Translations under genes and position numbers: made by a program
Notes under the pieces: model-generated
Told to the model about the DNA's origin: nothing
What the model saw: only the letters and a program-made list of their open reading frames with translations
Databases searched by the model: none
Assembly (NCBI GenBank): GCA_022508485.1
Contig: JAFLVD010000009.1
Coordinates: 2,771-66,770, forward strand
Direction of reading: 5' to 3'
Source: Clostridiales bacterium
Lineage (GTDB): Bacteria > Bacillota > Clostridia > Christensenellales > Pumilibacteraceae
DNA: 64,000 nucleotides
Shown: positions 33,268-41,764 of the stretch, in pieces
Layout of the letters: every line of letters begins with the position of its first letter
How positions within the stretch are numbered: the first letter of the stretch is position 1

Positions 33268-33660
33268 TTACTTATCCTCCTTGGTGTCGAGAATGACGGT
33301 AATGTGGCTGGTGCGCTTTAAAATGTGATGCGCTCTGCCCTTGCTTACCGGCTGGTAACGCTTAAGCGTCGGACCCTGGTCCGCGTACGCTTCCGCAACG
33401 TACAAATCGGATATGGATAAATCCAAATTGTGCTCTGCGTTGGCGGCTGCGGAGTTAAGAACCTTAAATACGGCCTCGCTCGCCGCTTTGGGCGTGGCTT
33501 GGAGTATCGCCATCGCCTCGTTAACCGACTTGCCGCGAATAAGCGCAAGTACGATGCGCACTTTGTCGGGCGCGATACGGACGTGTTTGGCGGTCGCGTG
33601 AGGGCGCTTTTCGCGCAGCTCTTTGACTCTTTCCGTTTTTTCCTTCATTCTTGTAGCCAT
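33268..33660 (-). CDS. rplV: 50S ribosomal protein L22
   Basis: The 130-residue protein has the L22 core ([63 protein letters not shown]). Its beta-hairpin reaches the exit tunnel. It is in standard position between rpsS and rpsC. Confidence 0.98.
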   Translation of the reverse strand: MATRMKEKTERVKELREKRPHATAKHVRIAPDKVRIVLALIRGKSVNEAMAILQATPKAASEAVFKVLNSAAANAEHNLDLSISDLYVAEAYADQGPTLKRYQPVSKGRAHHILKRTSHITVILDTKEDK

Positions 33661-33669
33661 AGCTTCTCC

Positions 33670-33948
33670 TTATTTGCCCTTCGTCGTCTTTTCGCCGGCG
33701 TGGCCGAGGAATGTTCTCGTAGGTGCAAACTCGCCCAGCTTGTGTCCGACCATGTCGGTGGTTACGTATACAGGGACGAACTTCTTGCCGTTATGCACCG
33801 CAAAAGTAAGCCCGACGAACTGCGGGAATATGGTGGACGCGCGCGACCAAGTTTTAATCGGGCGCTTGTCCGCCGTTTCTGCCATCGCCTCCGCCTTTTT
33901 CAGCAGTTTGGCGTCAACATAGTATCCTTTTTTTGTCGATCTTGACAT
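33670..33948 (-). CDS. rpsS: 30S ribosomal protein S19
   Basis: The 92-residue protein is canonical S19 ([70 protein letters not shown]). It binds the head of the small subunit. Confidence 0.98.
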   Translation of the reverse strand: MSRSTKKGYYVDAKLLKKAEAMAETADKRPIKTWSRASTIFPQFVGLTFAVHNGKKFVPVYVTTDMVGHKLGEFAPTRTFLGHAGEKTTKGK

Positions 33949-33963
33949 ATCTTAAAGCTCTCC

Positions 33964-34791
33964 TTAATTTATGCGCTTGACAATGAACTTGTCGGACGCC
34001 TTATGCTTGGCTCTTGTCTTCTTACCGAGCGCCGGCTTGCCCCACGGCGATACCGGGGTCGGTCTTCCTATCGGGCTCTTGCCTTCGCCGCCTCCGTGAG
34101 GGTGGTCGCAAGGGTTCATGACCACGCCGCGGACGGTCGGCTTAACGCCCATGTGGCGCTTTCTGCCGGCCTTGCCGATGGAAACAAGCTCGTGGTCGAG
34201 GTTTCCGACCTGGCCGATCGTCGCCTTGCACGCTTGAAGCACCATGCGCATTTCGCCGGAAGGAAGCCTAAGCGTTGCGTACTTGCCTTCCTTAGCCATG
34301 AGCTGCGCCGCGGCGCCTGCCGTCCTCGCCATCTGACCGCCCCTGCCGGGAAGCATCTCGATGTTGTGAACGAGCGTACCTACGGGAATGGCGGAAAGCG
34401 GAAGCGCGTTGCCCGCTTTGATGTCCGCGTCCGGGCCGGATATTACGGTGTCGCCCTTTTGAAGTCCGAGCGGTGCGAGAATGTATCTCTTTTCGCCGTC
34501 GGCGTAGTTCAGAAGCGCTATAAACGCGGTGCGGTTGGGATCGTATTCTACGGTGGCGACCTTAGCCGGGATTCCGTCCTTGTTGCGGCGGAAGTCGATT
34601 ACGCGGTACTTTTGACGGTTGCCGCCGCCGATGTGGCGAACGGTTATCTTGCCCGAAAAGTTTCTGCCGCCCGACTTGCTCTGCTCTTTAAGAAGCGGCT
34701 TGTACGGCTTATCGCCTGTCAATTCGCTCGCGACAATCGTGGTTTTGAACCGCGTGCCGGGCGTTATCGGTTTATATCTCTTAATAGCCAT
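33964..34791 (-). CDS. rplB: 50S ribosomal protein L2
   Basis: The 275-residue protein has the L2 motifs ([17 protein letters not shown]) and the catalytic-region signature [23 protein letters not shown] with the conserved His. It is required for peptidyl transfer. Confidence 0.98.
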   Translation of the reverse strand: MAIKRYKPITPGTRFKTTIVASELTGDKPYKPLLKEQSKSGGRNFSGKITVRHIGGGNRQKYRVIDFRRNKDGIPAKVATVEYDPNRTAFIALLNYADGEKRYILAPLGLQKGDTVISGPDADIKAGNALPLSAIPVGTLVHNIEMLPGRGGQMARTAGAAAQLMAKEGKYATLRLPSGEMRMVLQACKATIGQVGNLDHELVSIGKAGRKRHMGVKPTVRGVVMNPCDHPHGGGEGKSPIGRPTPVSPWGKPALGKKTRAKHKASDKFIVKRIN

Positions 34792-34800
34792 GATTACTCC

Positions 34801-35091
34801 TTAGGACAGCGTCTCGAAGAACGGTATCGCCTTCGAAGCCTCGGTGAGGGTTACGTACGCTTTTTTGCGCTTTGCAGTGTAGCCCTGTGTCCTGCCTTGC
34901 CTTTTGAGCTTGCCGCGAACGTTTACGACGTTGATTCTTTCGACCTCTACGCCGAACTGCTGCTCTACGGCCGCTTTAATCTGCTTTTTGCCGGCGCGGA
35001 CGTCAACGTAAAACGCATAGCGCTTGGCGGCAATGCCGTCGCTCGATTTTTCGGTCAAAACCGGGCTGATGATGATATCTTCCGCTAACAT
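34801..35091 (-). CDS. rplW: 50S ribosomal protein L23
   Basis: The 96-residue protein has IISPVLTEKSSDGIAAKRYAFYVDV and VNVVNVRGKLKRQGRTQGYTAKRKKAYVTL, as in L23, which docks chaperones and the signal recognition particle at the exit. It overlaps rplD by one base. Confidence 0.98.
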   Translation of the reverse strand: MLAEDIIISPVLTEKSSDGIAAKRYAFYVDVRAGKKQIKAAVEQQFGVEVERINVVNVRGKLKRQGRTQGYTAKRKKAYVTLTEASKAIPFFETLS

Positions 35092-35732
35092 TATTGTGCC
35101 GCGACCTCCTTTGCCGTGTATTTTGCTTCGAGCGCCTTAATGGCGTCGACGGTTGTAAGCATAACCGCGTTGGCAACCACGTCGTACACGCCGAGCGTTT
35201 CGCACGCGGCGGTGCGCACCTGCTGTATGTTGCCCGAAGCGCGAAGCGCGTTGCCGTTACCCTCGGGAAGCACCAAAAGCACTCTGCTCTCTATTTTGAG
35301 CGCCTTTAACACCGCAGCCATCTGCTTGGTCTTGGGCTCTATATCGAGCTTGTCGAGAACTATAAGGTTTCCGTCGGACAGCTTCGCGGAAAGCGCGCTC
35401 GTAATCGCGTTTATCCTGACGAGCTTGTTCACCTTTTGGCGGAACGAACGGGGCTTTGGTGCGAACACTACGCCGCCGCCCTTCCACTGCGGCGCACGAA
35501 TGGATCCCTGCCTCGCGTTACCCGTGCCCTTTTGGCGCCACGGCTTTTTGCCGCCGCCGCGCACCTCGGTACGAGTGAGCGTGCTCTTGGTTCCCTGTCT
35601 TGCGTTTGCCATCTGGGCAACCACAACCTGGTGAATGAGCGGTTCGTTATATTCTACTCCGAAGACGCTTTCGTCGAGGTCCATCGTTCCGGCCTCGGTG
35701 CCGTCCTGCTTATATATTTTAATAGTAGGCAT
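35091..35732 (-). CDS. rplD: 50S ribosomal protein L4
   Basis: The 213-residue protein has L4 signatures: ALIHQVVVAQMANARQGTKSTLTR-like, GGGKKPWRQKGTGNARQGSIRAPQW, and a C-terminal Rossmann-like domain. L4 can repress its own operon by binding the S10 leader in some bacteria; the leader here (36709-36830) is structured. Confidence 0.98.
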   Translation of the reverse strand: MPTIKIYKQDGTEAGTMDLDESVFGVEYNEPLIHQVVVAQMANARQGTKSTLTRTEVRGGGKKPWRQKGTGNARQGSIRAPQWKGGGVVFAPKPRSFRQKVNKLVRINAITSALSAKLSDGNLIVLDKLDIEPKTKQMAAVLKALKIESRVLLVLPEGNGNALRASGNIQQVRTAACETLGVYDVVANAVMLTTVDAIKALEAKYTAKEVAAQ

Positions 35733-35750
35733 TTTTATCTCCTTATCCGA

Positions 35751-36380
35751 TTACTTCACGGTCTCGCGGACGGTAACAAGTCCGCCTTTGGGACCGGGGA
35801 CGGCGCCGCGAATGAGAAGAACATTGCGTGCCTTGTCGACTTTTACAACCTTGAGGTTGAGAATCGTAACCTTTTCGTGTCCGTACTGTCCGGGCATTTT
35901 GAGGTTTTTAATCCTGCGCGAAGGGTTGGAGTTCGCACCGGTAGAACCGACTTCCCTGTGAACGGGGCCGGTACCGTGAGTCATTTTGAGACGGTGGTGG
36001 TTCCAACGCTTGATAACACCGGAAAAACCTCTGCCTTTTGTGGTGCCCGAAACGTCGACCATATCGCCGGCTTCGAACATCGTGCAGTCGAGAACCTTTC
36101 CGACCTCGAGCGCGTCTGCGTCGTCGTAACGGAATTCGCGAAGATAACGGCAGGGTTTAAGCTTGGCCTTTTTGTAAAGACCGGACTCCGGCTTGTTGAG
36201 TTTGCCCTCTTTTATCTCCTCGAAAGCACATACGGCCGCACTGTACCCGTTCTTTTCGACAGTGCGCTTATCTACTACGGTCATGGGACCGCAAAGCACG
36301 ACGGTAACGGGAACGGAAATATCGTTCTCGTCGAAAATGCGCGTCATGCCCAATTTTTTGCCCATCATAGCCTTTTTCAT
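35751..36380 (-). CDS. rplC: 50S ribosomal protein L3
   Basis: The 209-residue protein starts MKKAMMGKKLGMTRIFDENDISVPVTVV at ATG 36380, which has GGAG upstream. It has the L3 signature GRGFSGVIKRWNHHRLKMTHG. The longer in-frame ORF to 36440 runs into the rpsJ end and is not conserved. Confidence 0.98.
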   Translation of the reverse strand: MKKAMMGKKLGMTRIFDENDISVPVTVVLCGPMTVVDKRTVEKNGYSAAVCAFEEIKEGKLNKPESGLYKKAKLKPCRYLREFRYDDADALEVGKVLDCTMFEAGDMVDVSGTTKGRGFSGVIKRWNHHRLKMTHGTGPVHREVGSTGANSNPSRRIKNLKMPGQYGHEKVTILNLKVVKVDKARNVLLIRGAVPGPKGGLVTVRETVK

Positions 36381-36399
36381 GGTATGCTCCTTTCGCGTT

Positions 36400-36708
36400 T
36401 TACAGCTTAATCTTGACGTCCACGCCGGCAGGCAGATCAAGCCCCATAAGCGAGTCTACCGTCTTTCCGGACGGACTGTAAATATCGATAAGACGAGAGT
36501 AAGTACGAAGCTCGAACTGCTCTCTCGAATCTTTATGTTTATGAACGGAACGCAAAATGGTAACCACTTCCTTCTGCGTGGGCAGAGGAATGGGACCGCA
36601 AACCTTAGAACCGGTCTGCTTTGCGGTGTCGACAATCCGCTGCGCGGAAGAATCGACAAGCTCGTGGTCGTAAGCTCTAAGCTTAATTCGTATTTTCTGA
36701 CTGGCCAT
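36400..36708 (-). CDS. rpsJ: 30S ribosomal protein S10
   Basis: The 102-residue protein is canonical S10/NusE ([37 protein letters not shown] ending). It also works in transcription antitermination with NusB. ATG 36708 has AAGGAG 6 nt upstream. It is the first gene of the 16-kb superoperon; tuf and fus are not upstream in this window. Confidence 0.98.
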   Translation of the reverse strand: MASQKIRIKLRAYDHELVDSSAQRIVDTAKQTGSKVCGPIPLPTQKEVVTILRSVHKHKDSREQFELRTYSRLIDIYSPSGKTVDSLMGLDLPAGVDVKIKL

Positions 36709-36830
36709 ACTTTTCTCCTTGTTGCCTCGCATTGAGGCTTTCACGCGCTCGGGCGTGCCGCCTTGTCTTTATTTTGCGGAGGGTCTCTCCGCAATTTAGG
36801 ACAAAAAAACAGCCACATAGCGTTGTAGCT
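36709..36830 (-). promoter_or_regulatory. Structured leader of the ribosomal superoperon
   Basis: On the mRNA strand three hairpins follow each other: TTGCGGAG/CTCCGCAA (36774-36794), CACGC/GCGTG (about 36741-36756) and GCCTC/GAGGC (36724-36738), directly before the Shine-Dalgarno sequence. None has a U-tract, so they look like leader structures rather than terminators. Control by L4 is plausible from other bacteria but unproven here. Confidence 0.5.
36739..36761. repeat. 22-bp direct repeat flanking the S10 promoter, copy 1
   Basis: TTTCACGCGCTCGGGCGTGC followed by CGC. It recurs at 36912-36934 with one change (CACGCA for CACGCG). Each copy contains a CACGC/GCGTG inverted repeat. Confidence 0.75.
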
Positions 36831-36835
36831 AAATT

Positions 36836-36864
36836 ATTTTACACTACGGTTAAAACGATGTCAA
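36836..36864 (-). promoter_or_regulatory. Sigma-A promoter of the ribosomal superoperon
   Basis: TTGACA (36864-36859), 17-bp spacer, TAAAAT (36841-36836), about 120 nt upstream of rpsJ. Confidence 0.85.
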
Positions 36865-36911
36865 ACGATTTTATGCCCTTTTTTGAATATTTTTTAATAA
36901 ATTTTATACCG

Positions 36912-36934
36912 TTTCACGCACTCGGGCGTGCCGC
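36912..36934. repeat. 22-bp direct repeat flanking the S10 promoter, copy 2
   Basis: Near-identical to 36739-36761, so the promoter lies between two copies about 173 bp apart. Confidence 0.75.
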
Positions 36935-37002
36935 GGACTATATATTGTGTAGCGCGCCCCTTTAAGGCACAAGAGACCCCTTACACGGGGGGCTTTTATC
37001 AA

Positions 37003-37143
37003 CACGCCGCACATCACCCCGAGCGAAGCCGAGGGGTCTAGGCGAACCGCCGCATAGTGGAAAATAATAACAAGTTGTGCGGCTAACGCCTAGATTTCTC
37101 CGCTTCGCTCGCAAGCTCGCTTCGGTCGAAATGATGTGGCGCG
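37003..37143. repeat. MITE-like inverted-repeat element
   Basis: The left arm (CACGCCGCACATCA, CCCCGAGCGAAG, GAGGGGTCTAGGCG) and the right arm reversed (CGCGCCACATCATTTCGA, CGAAGCG, GAGAAATCTAGGCG) are imperfect inverted copies around a 15-20-nt centre. A second, partial copy is at 4-56 and a degenerate one at 53831-53870. No transposase is seen, so it would be non-autonomous. Confidence 0.7.
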
Positions 37144-37179
37144 CTGGAAGTTGCACCTATGCTCTAATTAAACTTTAAC

Positions 37180-37250
37180 GCTCAATCGGTATAACGCCTT
37201 CCCCGTGGGGGAAGGTGCCCCCAACGGGGGCGGATGAGGGGCGACCGAAA
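37180..37250. repeat. CCTTCCCC hairpin repeat, copy 1
   Basis: CAATCGGTATAACGCCTTCC leads into CCCCGTGGGGGAAGG, a hairpin, then GCCCCCAACGGGGGC and GGATGAGGGG. A related copy is at 53719-53790. Confidence 0.7.
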
Positions 37251-37305
37251 ATAAATGAATAATGAAGAATGAAAATGTTCGCGACAGCGGCAACCTCTTC
37301 ACTAT

Positions 37306-37417
37306 TCACTATTATCTATTCACTCGCCACGAAGTGGCGTCGGGGCGACCTTAATGCCGCCGCAGGCGGCTACCTATTCACTATTCACTATTACCTATTC
37401 ACTCGCCACGAAGTGGC
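37306..37417. repeat. Tandem CACTATTA-CACGAAGTGGCG repeat
   Basis: Two units of a CACTATTCACTATTA run followed by CTATTCACTCGCCACGAAG and TGGCG at about 37306-37343 and 37380-37417, separated by GCCGCCGCAGGCGGC. A third unit is at 5765-5810. The gene-free stretch 36709-37476 is filled by the leader, promoter and these repeats. Confidence 0.75.
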
Positions 37418-37427
37418 GCTTATCCGT

Positions 37428-37456
37428 TTGCTTTTTTTCCGTATATATATTATAAT
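37428..37456 (+). promoter_or_regulatory. Sigma-A promoter of the M18 aminopeptidase gene
   Basis: TTGCTT, 17-bp spacer, TATAAT (37451-37456), 20 nt before ATG 37477, with CGGAGGG in between. Confidence 0.7.
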
Positions 37457-37476
37457 GATAGAAACGGAGGGCTATT

Positions 37477-38838
37477 ATGGAACTGACTTATAAAAGAAAG
37501 AATGTGTTCGCGGAAGCCGACGACGCCGAGATTAAGCGTATTTTCGACTACTGCGAGGAGTACAAAAAATACCTCGATTGCGCCAAGACCGAGCGCGAGT
37601 CTGTTAAATACGCAATCTCGCTTATCGAAAAGCACGGATACAAGCCGTACGCGCTCGGCGACAAAATCGCTAAGGGCGACAAGCTGTATCTTAACAACCG
37701 CGGCAAGGGGCTTTTTATCCTTCGCGCCGGCAAAAAGGACATAGCCAAGCACGGTATTCGTATACTCGTCGCGCACATCGACAGCCCGAGGCTCGACCTT
37801 AAACAGGTTCCGCTTTACGAAAAGGCGGACACCGCGTACTTTAAAACCCACTACTACGGCGGAATAAAAAAGTATCACTGGCTTACTATTCCGCTCGCGC
37901 TTCACGGCGTTATCGCGTTAAAATCGGGCAAGACCGTCGATATAAATATCGGCGAGGACGACTGCGACCCCGTGTTTTATATAACAGACCTTCTTCCCCA
38001 CCTTTCGCAGGAAATTAACAGCAAGACCATAAGCGACGGATTCAAGGCTGAAAACCTTAATATCGTCGTGGGCGGCATACCCGTAGGCAAGGACGCCGAC
38101 GCGGTTAAATCCGGCGTGCTCAAAATCCTTAACGACAAGTACGGCGTTACGGAAGAGGACTTCCTCTCCGCCGAGATAGAGGCGGTGCCTGCGGTAAAGG
38201 CGCGCGACGTCGGGTTCGACCGAGCGTTCCTTGCGTCGTACGGTCATGACGACAGCGTCTGCGCCTATCCCGAGATAACGGCGACGCTCGAAACCAAGAC
38301 CGACGAGACCGTTCTCACCATTCTCGCCGACAAAGAGGAAATCGGCTCGGAGGGCAACACCGGCATGCAATGCGTGCTTATAAGCGACATTCTAAACGAA
38401 ATAGCCAAAGCGTACGGCGCTAACCCGGCCGTGGTCCGCGCCGCGTCGCGTTGCATTTCGGCAGACGTAACCGCGGCCTACGACCCCGACTACGCGTCGG
38501 CGTTCGAAGAGAACAACGTCGGCAGGGTAAGCCACGGCGTGTGCATGAATAAATTCACCGGCGCGCGCGGCAAGTCCGGATCCAACGACGCGTCCGCGGA
38601 ATACATCGCGTCGCTTCGCGCCGCGTTCGAAAAGGAGGGCGTCGTGTGGCAGACCGGCGAATTAGGCAGGGTCGACCTCGGCGGCGGCGGCACGGTCGCT
38701 AAGTACATTGCAAACATAAATATCGACACGGTGGATATGGGCGTGCCCGTCCTTTCCATGCACGCGCCGTACGAGCTTGTCAGCAAAGCGGACGTCTACT
38801 CCGCCCACAAAGCGTTCAGCGCGTTTATTAAAAATTAG
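37477..38838 (+). CDS. M18-family aminopeptidase
   Basis: This 453-residue cytosolic metallo-aminopeptidase has the M18 metal and catalytic motifs in order: His in VAHIDSPRLDLK near residue 105, Asp in the central EDDCDP region, Glu-Glu in DKEEIGSEGN near residue 288, Asp in SADVTAAYDPDY, and the final His in LSMHAPYELVSKADVY near residue 428. M18 enzymes form dodecamers and remove N-terminal, often acidic or hydrophobic, residues from peptides. A CGGAGGG Shine-Dalgarno sequence precedes the ATG. It has its own promoter and terminator and so is monocistronic. Confidence 0.93.
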   Translation: MELTYKRKNVFAEADDAEIKRIFDYCEEYKKYLDCAKTERESVKYAISLIEKHGYKPYALGDKIAKGDKLYLNNRGKGLFILRAGKKDIAKHGIRILVAHIDSPRLDLKQVPLYEKADTAYFKTHYYGGIKKYHWLTIPLALHGVIALKSGKTVDINIGEDDCDPVFYITDLLPHLSQEINSKTISDGFKAENLNIVVGGIPVGKDADAVKSGVLKILNDKYGVTEEDFLSAEIEAVPAVKARDVGFDRAFLASYGHDDSVCAYPEITATLETKTDETVLTILADKEEIGSEGNTGMQCVLISDILNEIAKAYGANPAVVRAASRCISADVTAAYDPDYASAFEENNVGRVSHGVCMNKFTGARGKSGSNDASAEYIASLRAAFEKEGVVWQTGELGRVDLGGGGTVAKYIANINIDTVDMGVPVLSMHAPYELVSKADVYSAHKAFSAFIKN

Positions 38839-38875
38839 TCCTCCGCACGAAGCGAAACGCACGAATAATCGTAAA

Positions 38876-38912
38876 AGAAAAGAACTTCCCGTTTGGGAAG
38901 TTCTTTTTTGTG
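38876..38912. terminator. Bidirectional terminator after the M18 gene
   Basis: GAACTTCCC-GTTT-GGGAAGTTC followed by TTTTTT on the plus strand and TTTTCTTTT on the minus strand, between converging genes. Confidence 0.9.
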
Positions 38913-38969
38913 TGATTTTTCCGCGCGTTTGAAAAATCGGATTCTTCTTTCATCTTTGTTTACTTAACG

Positions 38970-39410
38970 TTACGTATCGATTCTTATAATCTTGTTCAGC
39001 TCTTTATTTCTGTACGTAATATCCCCCCTTGCGGTAAAACCTTGGCTTTCCCAAAAGCCGTTACCCTCCTCGTTTCTGTTAAATACAAGAAGGGCGACCT
39101 TATTGATGCCTTCGCCTTTTAGCGCGGCTAAGCATTTTTCGACAAGCCTCGACCCTATTCCCTGCCGTCTATACCGCTCGGCAACGGACATATGATAAAT
39201 GTATCCGCGCCGTCCGTCGTGCCCCGCTAAAATAATTCCGACTATTTCGCCGTTCAGCTCTGCGACAAAGGACGTATCGGGATTGCGTTTTAAAAACTTT
39301 TGTACGCCCTCTCTCGAGTCGTCCAAATTATTAAACCCCATATTTTTGCACGACATCCAAAGCGAGTAAACCTTGTCGTAATCATCCGCGGTCATTGTGC
39401 GCAATATCAT
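38970..39410 (-). CDS. GNAT-family N-acetyltransferase
   Basis: The 146-residue protein has the GNAT fold. It has an N-terminal MILRTMTADDYDKVYSLW segment and the beta4 strand YIYHMSVAERYRRQGIGSRLVEKCLAAL, with the acetyl-CoA loop R/Q-x-x-G-x-G/A (RRQGIGS, near residue 85), and a NEEGNGFWESQGF motif typical of small-molecule or protein acetyltransferases. The substrate is unknown. AGGAGG precedes the start. It is monocistronic between two terminators. Confidence 0.88.
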   Translation of the reverse strand: MILRTMTADDYDKVYSLWMSCKNMGFNNLDDSREGVQKFLKRNPDTSFVAELNGEIVGIILAGHDGRRGYIYHMSVAERYRRQGIGSRLVEKCLAALKGEGINKVALLVFNRNEEGNGFWESQGFTARGDITYRNKELNKIIRIDT

Positions 39411-39429
39411 TATCTTAACCTCCTATTAA

Positions 39430-39462
39430 AAATAATAAAGCAGCAAAGTTTTTGCTGCATTA
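39430..39462 (-). terminator. Terminator of the glycosyltransferase gene
   Basis: GCAGCAAA/TTTGCTGC stem with a short loop and TTTATTATTTTT on the minus strand, 40 nt after the stop at 39502. Confidence 0.85.
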
Positions 39463-39501
39463 CTATTTCCTATCTATTGTTTGACTGTAATCGGTTTTTA
39501 C

Positions 39502-41016
39502 CTATTCCGTTTTTATTTCCGTGCTTTCGGCGGCGGTAGCGGATTTTACGCTCTTCCCCGTTATATCGCTAAGCGACATTGCTCTGTCGTGAATGGTCGG
39601 GCGCCAGGTAAGCTTGGGCGTAAGTATTCCGATTGCGAGCGCGACGGCGACGAGCAAATTATACCAGGGGTACAGAATAATCATGGTCAGGGCGCGGTAC
39701 CACTTGGTGTAATTGACGCGCTTGTTCTCTACAATGAGCAGCACGATATTCTGAATCGTGATAAGTCCGATAACGTATACGATTATCTGGTACCCGATAC
39801 TCCACAAAACGTAGAACCAGCCGGTGTGATTGCCGGTTAAATTCCAAATGAACTTTTCCACCGGGTCGATGTCGCTTGCCATTACGTACAGCCCGTCTTT
39901 AAACATAGACACCGGGCCTATGCCGTAAAGATCGTTTATCTCGAAGATATTTGTCCTGCCGAACACGTTCATACACGTCGTCGGGTCGACCGCCATAAAC
40001 GCGAGCACGCCTTTAAATATGTAATACGCCGGGAACCAGAACGTGGCGAGCAGTGCCACGAACGGGTACAGCAGGTACAAGAACATGTCTATATACGCGA
40101 GCCAGAACCGAGTGAAAAACCTAAACAGCATTTTCGGTCCGTACCGCCATAAAAGCTGAAAAACGCCTTTGCCGAGTCGAGTCTGACGGACGAGCGAGTA
40201 TTTAAGCCCGTGCGGCTGTTCGTCGAAGAACTCGGCTTTGGGCACGTATTGCACGCGGTGCTTTTTGTCGATAAGCTGAAGCGTGTATTCAAAGTCCTCG
40301 ACGAGGTTGAACGCATTCCAGCCGCCCATGTCCGCGGCAATCTCGCGGCGAATAAAAAATCCGGTGCCGGCGAGCGGAACGGTGGAATGCAGGCGCGTTC
40401 TGCCGTGGCCGTTAGCCCTGCAATCGCGCAGGAACGTCATGCCGTTGGACCCGGCTATGCAGTTGTCGTCGTAGTTTTTGGAATTGCGGTAGCCGGTTCC
40501 CACCTTTACGCCGGCGTCGAACGCCTTGTTCATTTCTTTTACAAAGTCGACGTTCATAAGGTTGTCGGCGTCCATGACCATTATCCCCTCGTACTCGGGG
40601 TGGTTGTCGAGAATCTCTCTGAACGCGAGTTGAAGCGCGTACCCCTTTCGCCCGTGCTTAGGATCGGGGTCGTTAAGCTCTAAAACGTAATCCGCGCCTG
40701 CCTTCCGCGCGACCTCCGCCGTGTCGTCCTTGCAGTTATGCGCGACGACGAGAATATCTAATAGCTCGCGCGGATAGTTTTGCGCGCGAATGGAATCTAT
40801 AAGATGCCCTATTACATTTCGCTCGTTGCGCGCGCACGTTACGACGATAAACCTATGGTTTACGCGCGCTTCCGGATATTTCTTTTGCGGAATTATCATA
40901 AGCACCCAATATATCATGGGCAGCGCCATGCACGCACCGGCAATGGTAACGACAACCCAGTTGATATTATCGAGTACTTTGACAAGCACCGGCGGAATTA
41001 CTGATAAAAATTGCAT
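39502..41016 (-). CDS. Membrane glycosyltransferase, family 2
   Basis: The 504-residue protein starts with one transmembrane helix (residues about 12-40). A GT-A domain follows with FIVVTCARNERNVIGHLIDSI, the metal-binding DAD (VMDADNLMN) near residue 150, and the acceptor-side EDFEYTLQL and QTRLGKG (Q-x-x-R-W-like) motifs near residues 240-290. Several hydrophobic helices come after. This is the layout of processive or polyprenyl-linked GT2 enzymes making surface polysaccharide. The start ATG 41016 has AAAAGGT upstream. Its neighbours give no pathway context. Confidence 0.9.
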   Translation of the reverse strand: MQFLSVIPPVLVKVLDNINWVVVTIAGACMALPMIYWVLMIIPQKKYPEARVNHRFIVVTCARNERNVIGHLIDSIRAQNYPRELLDILVVAHNCKDDTAEVARKAGADYVLELNDPDPKHGRKGYALQLAFREILDNHPEYEGIMVMDADNLMNVDFVKEMNKAFDAGVKVGTGYRNSKNYDDNCIAGSNGMTFLRDCRANGHGRTRLHSTVPLAGTGFFIRREIAADMGGWNAFNLVEDFEYTLQLIDKKHRVQYVPKAEFFDEQPHGLKYSLVRQTRLGKGVFQLLWRYGPKMLFRFFTRFWLAYIDMFLYLLYPFVALLATFWFPAYYIFKGVLAFMAVDPTTCMNVFGRTNIFEINDLYGIGPVSMFKDGLYVMASDIDPVEKFIWNLTGNHTGWFYVLWSIGYQIIVYVIGLITIQNIVLLIVENKRVNYTKWYRALTMIILYPWYNLLVAVALAIGILTPKLTWRPTIHDRAMSLSDITGKSVKSATAAESTEIKTE

Positions 41017-41054
41017 ACCTTTTCCCTTTTTCGGTAGTCTGTTGCGGTAGGTAC

Positions 41055-41083
41055 AGTATATACCGTGCCGCCGCATAAGTCAA
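41055..41083 (-). promoter_or_regulatory. Sigma-A promoter of the glycosyltransferase gene
   Basis: TTGACT, 17-bp spacer, TATACT (41060-41055), about 40 nt upstream of ATG 41016. Confidence 0.75.
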
Positions 41084-41130
41084 TGATTTTACTACAAACC
41101 GCGCCTTAGCGGATTACCGTCCTCGCTTAA

Positions 41131-41754
41131 CTAAAACCCTACGCCGAGAACTCCGGTAACGCAAATCTCTATACCTATTATAATAAGTATTATTCCGCCG
41201 AGAATAACCGCCTTAGCCCCAAGCTTGTCGCCGAACTTCTGCCCGATAAACACGGCGATCATGCACAGTGAAAATGTCATTACCGCAATAATCGCCGCGG
41301 CGATCATCGCCTCGTAAATCTCGTAGTCGGATATGGACAGTCCCACGCTCAGCGCGTCGATAGAGGTAGCGAGCGCCTGAACGAGAAGCGTTTTTACGCC
41401 GAGCTTTGGCTTTACCTCCGCCGCCGCTACGGTCTCACCGTCCGCCGCGGTTTCGGCAGTTTTTTTGCGCCCGTCCTTAATTCCGTCCATAATCATCTTG
41501 CCGCCGAGAAACAAAAGCAGCACGAGCGCTATCCACGGGATATACGGTCCGATCTTGTCAATAAACGCATGTCCGGCAAAATACCCGGCGATAGGCATCG
41601 CCGCCTGAAAAAAAGCGTACGTTGCCGCCATGAGTATTTTTTTGCCCACCTTCATTTTCGGCTCGTTCAGCCCGTTTGACATGGACACGGCGGACGCGTC
41701 CATGCTAAGCCCTGCGCCAAGCCCTATATTTTGAAGGAAAAATCCCGCAGTCAT
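41131..41754 (-). CDS. mntP: MntP-like manganese efflux protein
   Basis: The 207-residue membrane protein has six hydrophobic segments and the two family motifs with conserved Asp in SMDASAVSMSNG (near residue 17) and TSIDALSVGLS (near residue 127), as in MntP manganese exporters. A charged 30-residue cytoplasmic loop separates the halves. It is third in the rarA-HAD-mntP operon, 10 nt after the HAD gene. No yybP-ykoY manganese riboswitch is visible. Confidence 0.85.
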   Translation of the reverse strand: MTAGFFLQNIGLGAGLSMDASAVSMSNGLNEPKMKVGKKILMAATYAFFQAAMPIAGYFAGHAFIDKIGPYIPWIALVLLLFLGGKMIMDGIKDGRKKTAETAADGETVAAAEVKPKLGVKTLLVQALATSIDALSVGLSISDYEIYEAMIAAAIIAVMTFSLCMIAVFIGQKFGDKLGAKAVILGGIILIIIGIEICVTGVLGVGF

Positions 41755-41764
41755 AACCCTTCCT

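Noticed and set aside
41755..41764. yybP-ykoY manganese riboswitch before mntP
   Set aside because: Only 10 nt separate mntP from the HAD gene; there is no room for a leader.
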